In this document: one piece after another, positions 7,568-15,557 of the stretch
How the letters are laid out: each line of letters starts with the position of its first letter
Position numbering within the stretch: the stretch's first letter is position 1
Assembly: GCA_947625355.1 (NCBI GenBank)
Contig: CANQOA010000020.1
Span: 1 to 34,783 of the forward strand
Source: an uncultured Oscillospiraceae bacterium
GTDB lineage: Bacteria > Bacillota > Clostridia > Oscillospirales > Oscillospiraceae
Direction: 5' to 3'
DNA length: 34,783 nt
Position numbers and translations under genes: made by a program
The notes under the pieces: model-generated
What the model was told of the DNA's origin: nothing
Seen by the model: the letters and a program-made list of their open reading frames with translations, nothing else
The model's database searches: none

Positions 7568-8863
7568 TCATTGCGCCGGGGGCGGCGCCTCGTCGAAGGT
7601 GACGGACAGGGTCAGCGTCTGCTGGCCCCGGCTGACGGAGAGCTGGGCGGTCTGGCCGGCCTTATAGCGCTTCAGCGCCGCCACCAGCTGATCCGCGCCG
7701 TCTACATGCGCCTCGTCCACGGCGGTGATGACGTCGCCGGGGAGCAGCCCGGCGGTCTCGGCGGCGCTGCCCGGCTCCACCGCCTTCACGAAGGCACCCG
7801 GCGTCATATGGAAATACCGGGCCACGGCGGGGGACACCGAGTCGGGAGTGATGCCCAGGTAAGCCTTGCCGGAGACATAACCCTTGGTGATGAGCTCATT
7901 GGCGATGGCGCAGGCGTCGGGGGCGGGGATGGCAAAGCCCAGGCCTTCGATGCCGCTGGCGGAATACTTGGCGGTGACCACGCCGATGACCTGGCCGTAG
8001 GCGTTGTATACCGGCCCGCCGGAATTGCCCCGGTTGACGGCGGCGTCGAACTGGAACATATTGGCTGTGGCGTTCTCCCCGGCGGCGATCTGGCGGTCCA
8101 TGGCCGAGAGGGTCCCCCGGGTCATGGTATAATCCAGCGCGCCCAGGGGGTCGCCCACAGCATAGACCTGCTGGCCCACACTGACGTCCTCCAGGTCGCA
8201 GAATTCCGCCGCGGACAGGTCCTCGGCGTCGATCTTCAACACCGCCAGGTCGCTGTCGGTCTCGGTGCCCGTCACCTGGGCCGTGTAGCTGACGCCGTCG
8301 CAGGTGACCACGGAGATGGTCCGCCCCCAGAGATAGGCGTTCTCGATCACATGGTAATTGGTGAGGATATAGCCGTCGGCGCTGAGGACGATGCCAGAGC
8401 CGTCGGAGCCGTAGCAGGACACGCACACCACCTGCGGGCACGCCATGACGTAGATGTCCTCTCCGCTCATGGGCGCGTCGCCGGTGGGCTGGGGCACGGT
8501 AAGGATGGGGCCGGCGGTCTCCTGGGGCAGTCGGGCCTGGACATAGAAATCCGGCAGGGCGGAATTGGGGGCGGATCGGCCCCACCCCAGCAGATACAGC
8601 CCCCCGATGCCCAGCGCGCCGGCCGCCAGCACGCACACCAGCGCCAGGATCAGGATGGCGCGCATGCCGATCTGGCCCCGGTGCCGGGAGGCGTCCTTCC
8701 GGCCGTAATACCGGGCGGGGTTATAGCCGTAGTCCGGTCTGCCATCCTGGGGCGCGGAGCGATAATAGGCGTCGCTGTACGCCGACCGCTCCCTCTCCGG
8801 GCGGACGAGATGGTATTCCGCGTCCTCCTGGTCGAAGGACCCGTTTTCCCGGTCGTCGTTCAA
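7568..8863 (-). CDS. Membrane-anchored HtrA/DegP-type serine protease (S1C) with PDZ domain
   Basis: 431 residues. The cytoplasmic N-terminus (1-66) is acidic and tyrosine-rich, followed by a membrane helix (67-93) and a trypsin-like domain. The catalytic triad is visible: His171 in YILTNYHVIENA, Asp205 in TDSDLAVLKID and Ser281 in VNRGNSGGPVYN. One PDZ domain occupies about 335-425 (PGDVITAVDEAHVDGADQL). The start is TTG at 8863 with GGGAGG 7 nt upstream; the N-terminus matches the second HtrA of this window (MNDN/MNDD). HtrA proteases handle misfolded or surface proteins and can degrade anti-sigma factors. Being first in the operon with a sigma/anti-sigma pair suggests a protein-quality or signalling role at the envelope. 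Confidence 0.93.
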   Translation of the reverse strand: MNDDRENGSFDQEDAEYHLVRPERERSAYSDAYYRSAPQDGRPDYGYNPARYYGRKDASRHRGQIGMRAILILALVCVLAAGALGIGGLYLLGWGRSAPNSALPDFYVQARLPQETAGPILTVPQPTGDAPMSGEDIYVMACPQVVCVSCYGSDGSGIVLSADGYILTNYHVIENAYLWGRTISVVTCDGVSYTAQVTGTETDSDLAVLKIDAEDLSAAEFCDLEDVSVGQQVYAVGDPLGALDYTMTRGTLSAMDRQIAAGENATANMFQFDAAVNRGNSGGPVYNAYGQVIGVVTAKYSASGIEGLGFAIPAPDACAIANELITKGYVSGKAYLGITPDSVSPAVARYFHMTPGAFVKAVEPGSAAETAGLLPGDVITAVDEAHVDGADQLVAALKRYKAGQTAQLSVSRGQQTLTLSVTFDEAPPPAQ

Positions 8864-8913
8864 AGCTTCGCCTCCCCGCGCGCATACATAGCGAATGATA
8901 CCATAAGGATACT

Positions 8914-8942
8914 ATAATACTTTCACCCAACGAAATTGTTAA
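8914..8942 (-). promoter_or_regulatory. Promoter of the htrA-sigma-antisigma-transglutaminase operon
   Basis: Minus strand TTAACA (8942-8937), 17-bp spacer, TATTAT (8919-8914), about 50 bp before the TTG start. It looks like a housekeeping promoter; an additional ECF promoter was not identified. Confidence 0.5.
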
Positions 8943-8949
8943 CAGATTG

Positions 8950-8976
8950 AAAAACCGGGCGGCTCATGCCGCCCGG
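8950..8976 (-). terminator. Terminator after the ABC permease gene
   Basis: Minus strand ACCGGGCGGC-atga-GCCGCCCGGT followed by TTTTT, starting right at the permease stop codon. It separates the TetR/ABC operon from the htrA operon promoter. Confidence 0.9.
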
Positions 8977-9711
8977 TCAGTCGTTTTTCCGCATTTTTCC
9001 CGCGAACACCGCCGCCGCCAGGATCAAAACCGGGACCGCGTATGCCAGCACCCACCGCAGATGGGGCGCATACCCGGCCGTATCTCCCCGCAGCGCCGCC
9101 CGGCCCAGCTCCACCGCATGCAGAAAGGGCAGCGCCTCCGCCAGCCGCCGGAACCAGCCGCCCACCAGGTCCACGTCGAACCAGATCCCGGCGAGCCACG
9201 CCGTCAGGTTGGTCAGCAGCGCGCCGCACAGGCCGCCCACCTGTCGGTCCGTGAACACCGTCCCGCACAGCAGGCCCATCCCGATGAAGAAGAGGCTGAC
9301 CGGCAGAGCCGCCAGGATGGCCCAAAGGATATTTCCCGTGACCCTGAGCCCCAGCGCTGCGGCCGCGGCGTAGCACAGAGCGCTCTGCGCCAGGCCCATA
9401 GGCACCAGGGGCAGGGCATAGCCCAGGATATAGTCCGCGCCGGTGAGGGGCGTGGTATAGAGCCGCCGCAGGAAGCTGGAGCTCCGGTCCCTGGCGATGA
9501 GCGTGGCGGCGAAGAGCGTGAGAAAGGCCAGGCCGAACACCGCGATCCCCGGCGTCAGGCGCTCCAGGTCGAACAGCGCCACGGGGACGTTTTTCTGGAT
9601 GGCCGTCAGAAGCAGCAGCAAAAGGAGCGGGAATCCCGATCCGAAAAACACCGTCAGCGGGTCCCGCAGGATCTCCCGCGCCACCCGGCGGGCAAAGGTC
9701 AGCGTCCTCAT
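8977..9711 (-). CDS. ABC-2 type exporter permease
   Basis: 244 residues with about six hydrophobic segments, the layout of ABC-2 (ABCG-like or drug/antibiotic export) permeases. A cytoplasmic N-terminus (MRTLTFARRVAREILRDPLT) precedes FFGSGFPLLLLLLLTAI. A coupling-type segment SSSFLRRLYTTPLTGADYIL is characteristic of this family. The last helix ends with KMRKND. The ATG at 9711 overlaps the ATPase stop by 4 nt, so the two are made together. The substrate is unknown. Confidence 0.88.
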   Translation of the reverse strand: MRTLTFARRVAREILRDPLTVFFGSGFPLLLLLLLTAIQKNVPVALFDLERLTPGIAVFGLAFLTLFAATLIARDRSSSFLRRLYTTPLTGADYILGYALPLVPMGLAQSALCYAAAAALGLRVTGNILWAILAALPVSLFFIGMGLLCGTVFTDRQVGGLCGALLTNLTAWLAGIWFDVDLVGGWFRRLAEALPFLHAVELGRAALRGDTAGYAPHLRWVLAYAVPVLILAAAVFAGKMRKND

Positions 9712-10436
9712 CCCAGCCCCGCCTCCTTCACCACGGCGAGGAACGCGTCCTCGAATCTGTCCGTCCCGGTCCGGGCCATCAGCTGGGCGGGAGCGCCCAC
9801 GCACAGCAGCCGTCCCGCCGCCATGATCCCCACTCGGTCCGCCAGGGCCTCCGCCTCTTCCATATAATGGGTCGTCAGCACGGTCGTGACCCCCTCCAGG
9901 CCCCGGATCACCTCCCACAGCGCCGCCCGCGCCAGCACGTCCAGCCCCAGGGTGGGCTCGTCCAGAAAGAGGACTTCTGGCTGGGAAATGAGCGCCATGG
10001 CGATGGACAGCCGCCGCTGCCAGCCGCCGGACAGCTTTCCCGCCCGCCGGCGCGAGATCTGCCCCAGTCCCAGCGCTTCCGTCAGCTCATCCGTCCGGGC
10101 CCTGGCGTCCGCCTTTCCCATGCCGTGGACCCCGGCCATGAACAGAAGGTTCTCCTCCGCCGTCAGGTTGGCGGCCACCGCCGTCTCCTGGGGGGAGAGC
10201 CCGATGCGCGCTTTCACGGCCCCGGGATCCCGGACCACGCTCTTCCCGCCCACCAGGGCGTCCCCTGCCGTGGGCCGGGCCAGGCAGGAGAGCATCCGCA
10301 TGGTGGTGGTCTTGCCCGCGCCGTTGACGCCCAGCAGCGCGAACCGCTCCCCGGCGGCGATGGTCACAGTCAGCGCGTCCACCGCCGTCAGGTCCCCGTA
10401 CCGCTTGGTCAGGCCCATCGCCGCGATGCCGTCCAT
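9708..10436 (-). CDS. ABC exporter ATP-binding protein
   Basis: 242 residues. Walker A GVNGAGKTTT, Q-loop GLSPQETAV, signature LSGGWQRRLSIA, Walker B VLFLDEPTLGLD and H-loop TTHYMEEAE are all intact, so it should hydrolyse ATP. It belongs to the CcmA/DrrA-like group that pairs with ABC-2 permeases. It begins 1 bp after the TetR stop codon and overlaps the permease gene by 4 nt. Confidence 0.94.
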   Translation of the reverse strand: MDGIAAMGLTKRYGDLTAVDALTVTIAAGERFALLGVNGAGKTTTMRMLSCLARPTAGDALVGGKSVVRDPGAVKARIGLSPQETAVAANLTAEENLLFMAGVHGMGKADARARTDELTEALGLGQISRRRAGKLSGGWQRRLSIAMALISQPEVLFLDEPTLGLDVLARAALWEVIRGLEGVTTVLTTHYMEEAEALADRVGIMAAGRLLCVGAPAQLMARTGTDRFEDAFLAVVKEAGLG

Positions 10437-10437
10437 C

Positions 10438-11004
10438 TCACGCGCCCCCCTTTTCCGCGAACCGGGCCCGCAGGCCCTGGAACACGTCCGTCAGCATGGC
10501 GCTGACGAGCGCCTCGTCCCAGTCCACGTATCCCGTGGCCATGGTGGCGGCCACGCCGTGGACGAAAAGCCACATCTCCAGATGGAACAGCCACGCCTGT
10601 TCCTCGTCCAGCCCGGTCTTTTCCATGATGAGCCGGACCACCCAGCCGTTCTCCGCCCGGTCGTCGGCGGGCCGCTCGGCGGACCGGTCCCGCATGTACA
10701 CCCATCGGAACAGGGCCGGCTCCTGCGCGGCGAAGCGGATATAGCCCATGCCCGCCGCCTTATAGGGGGGCAGCTCCGGCGCCGCCGCCGGGTCCATATA
10801 GCGCTGAGCCAGCGCCGCCGCCGCGGCCAGCACGTCTTGCTGCAGCGCCTCCATGGCGGCGTAGTTGGAGAACACCGGCTGGGTGGAGCAGCCCAGCCTG
10901 GATGCCACGGCCCGGGCGTTGATGGCCTCGGGCCCGGCCTGCCGGGCCAGCTCCAGCCCCGCGGCAACGATGCTCTCCCGGGTGATCTTCGTCTTGAGCG
11001 GCAT
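10438..11004 (-). CDS. TetR/AcrR-family repressor with WHG-type C-terminal domain
   Basis: 188 residues. The N-terminal helix-turn-helix (about 8-52) has ITRESIVAAGLELARQAG and INARAVASRLGCSTQPVFSNY. The C-terminal ligand domain has WLFVHGVAATMATGYVDWD, which resembles the WHG motif. The ATG at 11004 is chosen for its AAAGGAG 8 nt upstream. As first gene of the operon it most likely represses itself and the exporter through the palindrome at 11022-11035. The inducer is unknown and would plausibly be the exported compound. Confidence 0.9.
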   Translation of the reverse strand: MPLKTKITRESIVAAGLELARQAGPEAINARAVASRLGCSTQPVFSNYAAMEALQQDVLAAAAALAQRYMDPAAAPELPPYKAAGMGYIRFAAQEPALFRWVYMRDRSAERPADDRAENGWVVRLIMEKTGLDEEQAWLFHLEMWLFVHGVAATMATGYVDWDEALVSAMLTDVFQGLRARFAEKGGA

Positions 11005-11021
11005 AAGAACATCTCCTTTAA

Positions 11022-11035
11022 ATAACATGTGTTAT
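11022..11035. promoter_or_regulatory. Probable TetR operator
   Basis: Palindrome ATAACA-TG-TGTTAT lying between the -10 box and the ribosome binding site of the tetR gene. A repressor bound here would block early transcription. A partial half-site (TTTGTTAT) lies 6-13 bp further upstream. Confidence 0.6.
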
Positions 11036-11047
11036 ATATCGTTTGTT

Positions 11048-11076
11048 ATTATACATCCCGCGCCCAGCGCTGTCAA
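11048..11076 (-). promoter_or_regulatory. Consensus promoter of the tetR-ABC operon
   Basis: Minus strand TTGACA (11076-11071), exactly 17 bp, TATAAT (11053-11048): a perfect sigma-A consensus. Such a strong promoter suits an operon held off by a repressor. Confidence 0.85.
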
Positions 11077-11094
11077 GCCCCTTTCTCCGGGACG

Positions 11095-11123
11095 TTGACA
11101 ACCGGTGCCCGGAGGGATAAAAT
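11095..11123 (+). promoter_or_regulatory. Promoter of the CBS-domain gene
   Basis: TTGACA (11095-11100), 17 bp, TAAAAT (11118-11123). Its -35 box is only 18 bp from the -35 box of the divergent tetR promoter, so the two may compete or be co-regulated. Confidence 0.78.
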
Positions 11124-11155
11124 GGGTCCATCCACAGGAAAAGGAGGCGCGAGGA

Positions 11156-11551
11156 TTGAACATCGCGAAGATCATGATCCCCAAGGTGCTGACCGTGTTC
11201 CTCCGGGAGGACCAGACGGTCCGCCAGGGGCTGGAGACCATGGCCACCCACAGCTATACGGCGGTGCCGGTGCTGGATGGGAACGACCGGTACATCGGCA
11301 GCGTTTCCGAGGGGGACTTCCTGCGGTGCCTGCTGGCGGCGGGGACGACGGACAAGAAGCTGCTGGAACAGTACACCATCGGGAGCATCCTGCGGAAAGA
11401 CTTCTGCCCGGCCCTGCACGTGGAGGCGGAGGAGGGGGCGGCGGTAGCGGCCTGCCTGAACCAAAACTATGTCCCCATCGTGGACGACCGGCAGATGCTG
11501 TGCGGCATCCTGACCCGGCGGGGGCTCATCGCCTATCTGGCGGATAAGTGA
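11156..11551 (+). CDS. CBS-domain pair protein
   Basis: 131 residues consisting of two CBS motifs: the first around TMATHSYTAVPVLDGNDRYIG, the second around NYVPIVDDRQMLCGILTRRGL. Stand-alone CBS pairs bind adenine nucleotides or S-adenosylmethionine and act as sensors; the partner is unknown. The start is TTG at 11156, 10 nt after AAAGGAGG. Longer readings would begin upstream of the promoter -10 box. It is monocistronic, followed by a terminator. Confidence 0.88.
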   Translation: MNIAKIMIPKVLTVFLREDQTVRQGLETMATHSYTAVPVLDGNDRYIGSVSEGDFLRCLLAAGTTDKKLLEQYTIGSILRKDFCPALHVEAEEGAAVAACLNQNYVPIVDDRQMLCGILTRRGLIAYLADK

Positions 11552-11568
11552 CGGATCATCACCGGAAC

Positions 11569-11592
11569 GGGCGGGCGCGGGCCCGCCCTTTT
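11569..11592 (+). terminator. Terminator after the CBS gene
   Basis: GGGCGGGC-gcgg-GCCCGCCC followed by TTTT, 17 bp after the stop codon. Confidence 0.85.
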
Positions 11593-11704
11593 CGCTCCGT
11601 CATAAAATATCCATAATTTATTTACAGATTTCTATGGAAACGGCGGCGGGAAACGGTTACAGTATGATCGATCGAAAGAACATCCTTCCTTGGGAGGTCT
11701 TATC

Positions 11705-13063
11705 ATGAACGACAACAGCTCTTTTGACAGTGATTACAGCGCGGACGCCTCGGCCCATTATGCCGGGGGCTTCAACGGCTGTTCCCCGTCCCAGCCCGCC
11801 GAGACGCCGCGGCGGAAGTCCCGCCAGGGGATGGGCACCGGCGCAGTCGTCGCCCTGTGCCTGGCCTGCTCCGTGCTGGCGGCGGCCCTGGGCGTGGGCG
11901 GGACCTATCTCGCGCTGGAGAGCGGGCTGCTGCATGGGCCAGTCACCGCCGACGCGCTCCCCTCTCCCCAGCCTGCGGCGGCCCTGCCGGAGGCGGCGGC
12001 CGGCGGGACCGCGGTGTCCGAACGGACGGCCGCCCCGGCCGACGACGTGGGCGCGAGGGTCTATGAGCTGGCGAAAAAGCAGGTGGTGGGCGTCACCACG
12101 GACATCACCTATACCAATTTCTTCGGCCAGGTCAGCCCCGCCAGCGTCTCCGGCACCGGCTTCGTCATCAGCGCCGACGGCTATATCCTGACCAACAACC
12201 ACGTGATCGAGGACGCCCGGACGGGCGGCTATGAGGTGTCCGTGCTGATGTATGACGGCACGGAGTACACCGCCGAGATCGTGGGCTATGACAAGGAAAA
12301 CGACATCGCGGTCCTGAAGGTGGACGCGGAGGACCTGACCCCCGTGACCATGGGCAGCGCGGACGACATCGTGGTGGGCCGGGAGGTCTATCCGGTGGGC
12401 AACCCTCTGGGCGAGCTGAACTTCTCCATGTCCACGGGCATCATCTCCGCCACCGACCGGACCATCACCACCGACGCCGACAGTCTGCCCATCCGGATGT
12501 TCCAGATCGACGCGGCCGTGAACCGGGGCAACTCCGGCGGGCCGGTGTACAACGCCGCCGGCCAGGTCATCGGCGTGGTCACCGCCAAGAGCAGCGAGAG
12601 CGGCGTGGAGGGCCTGGGCTTCGCCATCCCCATCGAGGACGCGGCCCATGTGGCCGACCAGATCATCCGCTATGGCTATGTGACCGATCGGGCCGCCCTG
12701 GGCGTCACCACCAAGACCGTGCCGGACTCCGTGGCGGCCCAGTATGGGCTGGTGCCCGGCGCCATCGTGCTGGGGGTGGACGACGGCGGCGCCGCCCAGG
12801 CCGCCGGCCTGCAGCCGAACGACATCATCACCGCCCTGAACGGCGAGGCGGTGCCCGGTTCCACGGAGCTGACCGCCATGGTCCGGCGCTATGACGTGGG
12901 CGAGACGGTGGAGCTGACGGTCTGGCGCGCCGGCGAGACGCTGACGCTGTCCGCGGTGCTGGACCAGAGCAAGCAGCCCGTGGAGCCCACCCCCGCGCCC
13001 CAGCGGCAGTATTCCTACGGTTTCGGCATGGACGATTTCTTCCGGGAGTTTTTCGGGTTCTGA
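11705..13063 (+). CDS. Second membrane-anchored HtrA/DegP-type serine protease with PDZ domain
   Basis: 452 residues. Cytoplasmic N-terminus (1-42), membrane helix (about 45-68), Ala/Pro-rich stalk (80-112), then a trypsin-like domain with His166 in ILTNNHVIED, Asp200 in DKENDIAVLKVD and Ser277 in VNRGNSGGPVYN. A PDZ domain follows (about 330-430; LQPNDIITALNGEAVPG). The tail ends in an aromatic run (MDDFFREFFGF), an unusual hydrophobic C-terminus that a PDZ domain could bind in cis or trans. ATG at 11705 with GGGAGG 7 nt upstream. It is a paralogue of the HtrA at 7568-8863 but stands alone, with its own terminator, and its promoter in 11593-11690 is not obvious. Confidence 0.94.
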   Translation: MNDNSSFDSDYSADASAHYAGGFNGCSPSQPAETPRRKSRQGMGTGAVVALCLACSVLAAALGVGGTYLALESGLLHGPVTADALPSPQPAAALPEAAAGGTAVSERTAAPADDVGARVYELAKKQVVGVTTDITYTNFFGQVSPASVSGTGFVISADGYILTNNHVIEDARTGGYEVSVLMYDGTEYTAEIVGYDKENDIAVLKVDAEDLTPVTMGSADDIVVGREVYPVGNPLGELNFSMSTGIISATDRTITTDADSLPIRMFQIDAAVNRGNSGGPVYNAAGQVIGVVTAKSSESGVEGLGFAIPIEDAAHVADQIIRYGYVTDRAALGVTTKTVPDSVAAQYGLVPGAIVLGVDDGGAAQAAGLQPNDIITALNGEAVPGSTELTAMVRRYDVGETVELTVWRAGETLTLSAVLDQSKQPVEPTPAPQRQYSYGFGMDDFFREFFGF

Positions 13064-13075
13064 TCTGAACGTCAC

Positions 13076-13110
13076 AGCGCCCCGATCTTATGGGATCGGG
13101 GCGCTTTTTT
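13076..13110 (+). terminator. Terminator after the second HtrA gene
   Basis: AGCGCCCCGATC-ttatg-GGATCGGGGCGCT followed by TTTTTT. Confidence 0.95.
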
Positions 13111-13111
13111 G

Positions 13112-13140
13112 TTGTGTATGCGGGCCCTTGCGAGTATAAT
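13112..13140 (+). promoter_or_regulatory. Promoter of the U32-family gene
   Basis: TTGTGT (13112-13117), 17 bp, TATAAT (13135-13140), immediately after the preceding terminator. Confidence 0.7.
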
Positions 13141-13172
13141 CGCGGTAGGACAGGATCGCGGAGGCGGCGGAT

Positions 13173-14411
13173 ATGGACGGTATGCGGCGGCCGGAGGTGC
13201 TCTCCCCGGCGGGCGATCGGGAAAAACTCATCATGGCGGCAGCCTATGGCGCGGACGCGGTCTATCTGGCCGGGCCTGGCTACGGCATGCGGGCCGGCGC
13301 GGGCACGTTCGGGCCGGAGGACATGGCCTGGGCGGCGGCGTACTGCCATGCGCGGGGTGTGAAGGTCTATGTGACGGTGAACACCATCCCCACGGACCGG
13401 CAGATGGACGGCCTTCCCGAATACCTGGAAAGGCTGGACGCGTACCAGGTGGACGGGCTCATCGTCTCCGACCTGGGGGTGCTGGCCCTGGCCAGGCGAT
13501 ACGCGCCCCACGCAGCCATCCACATCAGCACCCAGGCGGGGGTGATGAACGCGGAGGCGGCCCGGGCGTTCCATGAGCTGGGCGCGAGCCGGGTGGTGCT
13601 GGCCCGGGAGATGCGCCTTGACCAGATCGCCGAGCTGCGGAGCCGGGTCCCGGCGGACCTGGAGCTGGAGGCGTTCTGCCACGGGGCCATGTGCGTGTCC
13701 TTCTCCGGGCGATGCGTGCTGTCCAACTACCTCACCGGCCGGGACGCCAACCAGGGCGCCTGCGCCCAGCCCTGCCGGTGGCGGTATCATGTGGTGGAGG
13801 AAAAGCGGCCGGGGGAGTATCTGGAGCTGACCGAGGACGGCGGGACCTATCTTTTCAATTCCCGGGATCTGTGCCTCATCGACCACGTGCCGGAGCTGCT
13901 GGCCGCGGGGGTGACCAGCCTCAAGATCGAGGGCCGGACCAAGTCCTCCTACTATGCCGCCGCGGTGACGAACGCCTACCGCCACGCGGTGGACGCGGCC
14001 CTGGCCGGGCGGGCGCTGGACCCGGTATGGCGGGACGAGGTATACTCCGTCAGCCACCGGCCCTATTCCACCGGCTTCCTCTTTGGCCAGCCGGGCCAGT
14101 ACACCGACGACGCGCGCTATTTTTCCCGCTATGACGTGATGGCGGTGGTGGAGTCCTGCGACGGCGGCGGCCGCGCCGTGCTCACCCAGCGAAACCGCTT
14201 CTTCCCGGGAGACGAGCTGGAGCTGCTCATGCCGGGGCGGGCGCCGCTGGCCTTCACCGCCGGGGAGATACGCGACCCATTCGGCGCGCCGGTGGAGGCG
14301 GCCAGCCACCCGAAAATGGAGCTGCATATGACCCTGCCCTGCCAGGCGCCGCCGCTCTCGATCCTGCGCAGGCGCCGGACGGAGGAGAAGTCCGGCCACG
14401 GGATCGGCTGA
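13173..14411 (+). CDS. Peptidase U32-family protein (TrhP/RlhA-like RNA hydroxylation group)
   Basis: 412 residues, the size of U32 proteins. The family opening RPEVLSPAGDREKLIMAAAY and the signature ELEAFCHGAMCVSFSGRC are clear. Further conserved cysteines follow in NQGACAQPCRWRY, and SLKIEGRTKSSYY is another landmark. Members once called collagenases are now known to include TrhP (prephenate-dependent 5-hydroxyuridine formation in tRNA) and RlhA (23S rRNA C2501 hydroxylation). The Cys set may hold an iron-sulfur cluster. tRNA modification is the more likely role, but the subgroup cannot be fixed by eye. GGAGG lies 9 nt before the ATG. Confidence 0.88.
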   Translation: MDGMRRPEVLSPAGDREKLIMAAAYGADAVYLAGPGYGMRAGAGTFGPEDMAWAAAYCHARGVKVYVTVNTIPTDRQMDGLPEYLERLDAYQVDGLIVSDLGVLALARRYAPHAAIHISTQAGVMNAEAARAFHELGASRVVLAREMRLDQIAELRSRVPADLELEAFCHGAMCVSFSGRCVLSNYLTGRDANQGACAQPCRWRYHVVEEKRPGEYLELTEDGGTYLFNSRDLCLIDHVPELLAAGVTSLKIEGRTKSSYYAAAVTNAYRHAVDAALAGRALDPVWRDEVYSVSHRPYSTGFLFGQPGQYTDDARYFSRYDVMAVVESCDGGGRAVLTQRNRFFPGDELELLMPGRAPLAFTAGEIRDPFGAPVEAASHPKMELHMTLPCQAPPLSILRRRRTEEKSGHGIG

Positions 14412-14431
14412 CCCATCGCCGGCGGACCGCC

Positions 14432-14460
14432 TTGCGCGCGAAAGAGCTGTATGCTATACT
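14432..14460 (+). promoter_or_regulatory. Promoter of the D-2-hydroxyacid dehydrogenase gene
   Basis: TTGCGC (14432-14437), 17 bp, TATACT (14455-14460), 24 bp before the ATG. Confidence 0.65.
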
Positions 14461-14483
14461 CCCAGAAGAAGGAGGCGTTACCC

Positions 14484-15446
14484 ATGACGAGAGATATTTG
14501 TGTCTGTGTGGAATTTCTTGCCCCGGCGCATAGGGAGCGGATCGAAGCCATCGCCCGGTCCGGGGGGATGACGGCGCGGTTTTTTGATCAGGACCATCGG
14601 CAGGAGGCCCTGGCCTGCGCGGAGGGGGCTGAGATCGTCTACTCCATGGACCGGGCGTTCCTGAAAGCGGCCAAACACATAAAATGGTATTGCAGCTGCA
14701 CGGCCGGCGTGGACGATATCTGCAGCCAGGGGCTGCTGCCGGAGGGGTGCCTGCTCACCAACTCCAACGTGTTCGGCCTGACCATCGCCGAGCACACCCT
14801 GATGGTGGCGCTCATGCTGCTGCGGCAGATGCCCGCCTATGAGCGGCGGGTGCGGGAACAGACCTGGCGTGGCGGTCTGCCCATCCGGTCCATCCACGGC
14901 ATCGAGGCGGTGATGGTGGGCACGGGCCAGATCGGCCGGTGCATCGCCGACCGGCTGCACGCCCTGGGCGCGGCCAAGGTCACCGGCGTGAACCGCAGCG
15001 GCCGGCCCGCAGAGGGCTTTGACGGGACGGTGCCGGTGAGCGGGCTGGACGCGCTGCTGCCCTCGACGGAGCTTCTCATCCTGGCGGTGCCCGGCACGGC
15101 GGAGACGACCCGGCTTCTGAGCCGGGAGCGGATCGCCTTGCTGCCGGAAAAGGCGCTGGTCATCAACGTGGGCCGGGGCTCCGCCGTCGACCAGGATGCC
15201 CTCGTCGAGGCCCTGGAGGCGGAGCGCATCGCCGGCGCGGCGCTGGATGTGGCGGTGCCGGAGCCGCTGCCAAAGGATCACCCCCTGTGGACCGCGAAGA
15301 ACCTGATCCTCACGCCCCATGTGTCCGGCAATTTCACCCTGCCGTATACCTGCGAGCTGAACGTGAAGCTGTTCTGCGAGGATCTGGAAAACTACATCGC
15401 CGGCCGGCCGCTGGCCCATCTGGTGGATGTTTCCAGGGGATATTGA
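14484..15446 (+). CDS. D-isomer-specific 2-hydroxyacid dehydrogenase
   Basis: 320 residues. The NAD(P)-binding Rossmann fold has VGTGQIGRCIADRLHALGA. The three catalytic residues are visible: Arg in INVGRGSAVDQ, Glu in DVAVPEPLPKDHPLW and His in LTPHVSGN. The enzyme interconverts a 2-keto acid and a D-2-hydroxyacid with NAD(P)H in the cytoplasm; GhrA/phosphoglycerate-dehydrogenase-like relatives vary in substrate, so none is assigned. AAGGAGG lies 8 nt before the ATG at 14484. An in-frame ATG at 14451 is part of the promoter and is rejected. Confidence 0.9.
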   Translation: MTRDICVCVEFLAPAHRERIEAIARSGGMTARFFDQDHRQEALACAEGAEIVYSMDRAFLKAAKHIKWYCSCTAGVDDICSQGLLPEGCLLTNSNVFGLTIAEHTLMVALMLLRQMPAYERRVREQTWRGGLPIRSIHGIEAVMVGTGQIGRCIADRLHALGAAKVTGVNRSGRPAEGFDGTVPVSGLDALLPSTELLILAVPGTAETTRLLSRERIALLPEKALVINVGRGSAVDQDALVEALEAERIAGAALDVAVPEPLPKDHPLWTAKNLILTPHVSGNFTLPYTCELNVKLFCEDLENYIAGRPLAHLVDVSRGY

Positions 15447-15504
15447 CAGGAGATCACGCAAGAGGAGCTCGAGGAAGTCCCTCCTCGAATTGGATGAATA
15501 GCCG

Positions 15505-15531
15505 CCGCCCCCCTGCAACGCAGGGGGGCGG
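15505..15531. terminator. Strong GC hairpin between convergent genes
   Basis: Twelve-pair stem CCGCCCCCCTGC / GCAGGGGGGCGG with a 3-nt loop between two convergent genes. There is no T-run on either strand, so it may be an imperfect terminator or an RNA-stabilising 3' end. The weaker TCGAGGA/TCCTCGA hairpin near 15470-15490 lies just upstream. Confidence 0.5.
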
Positions 15532-15557
15532 GCCGCATCGCGGCGTCTTTGCGTATG

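Noticed and set aside
11105-11551. Longer CBS protein starting at GTG 11105
   Set aside because: That start is upstream of the -10 box, so it would not be transcribed from the strong promoter found.
11593-11690. ECF-type promoter before the second HtrA gene
   Set aside because: GGAAAC and TATGAT are present but spacing and flanks do not give a convincing pair.
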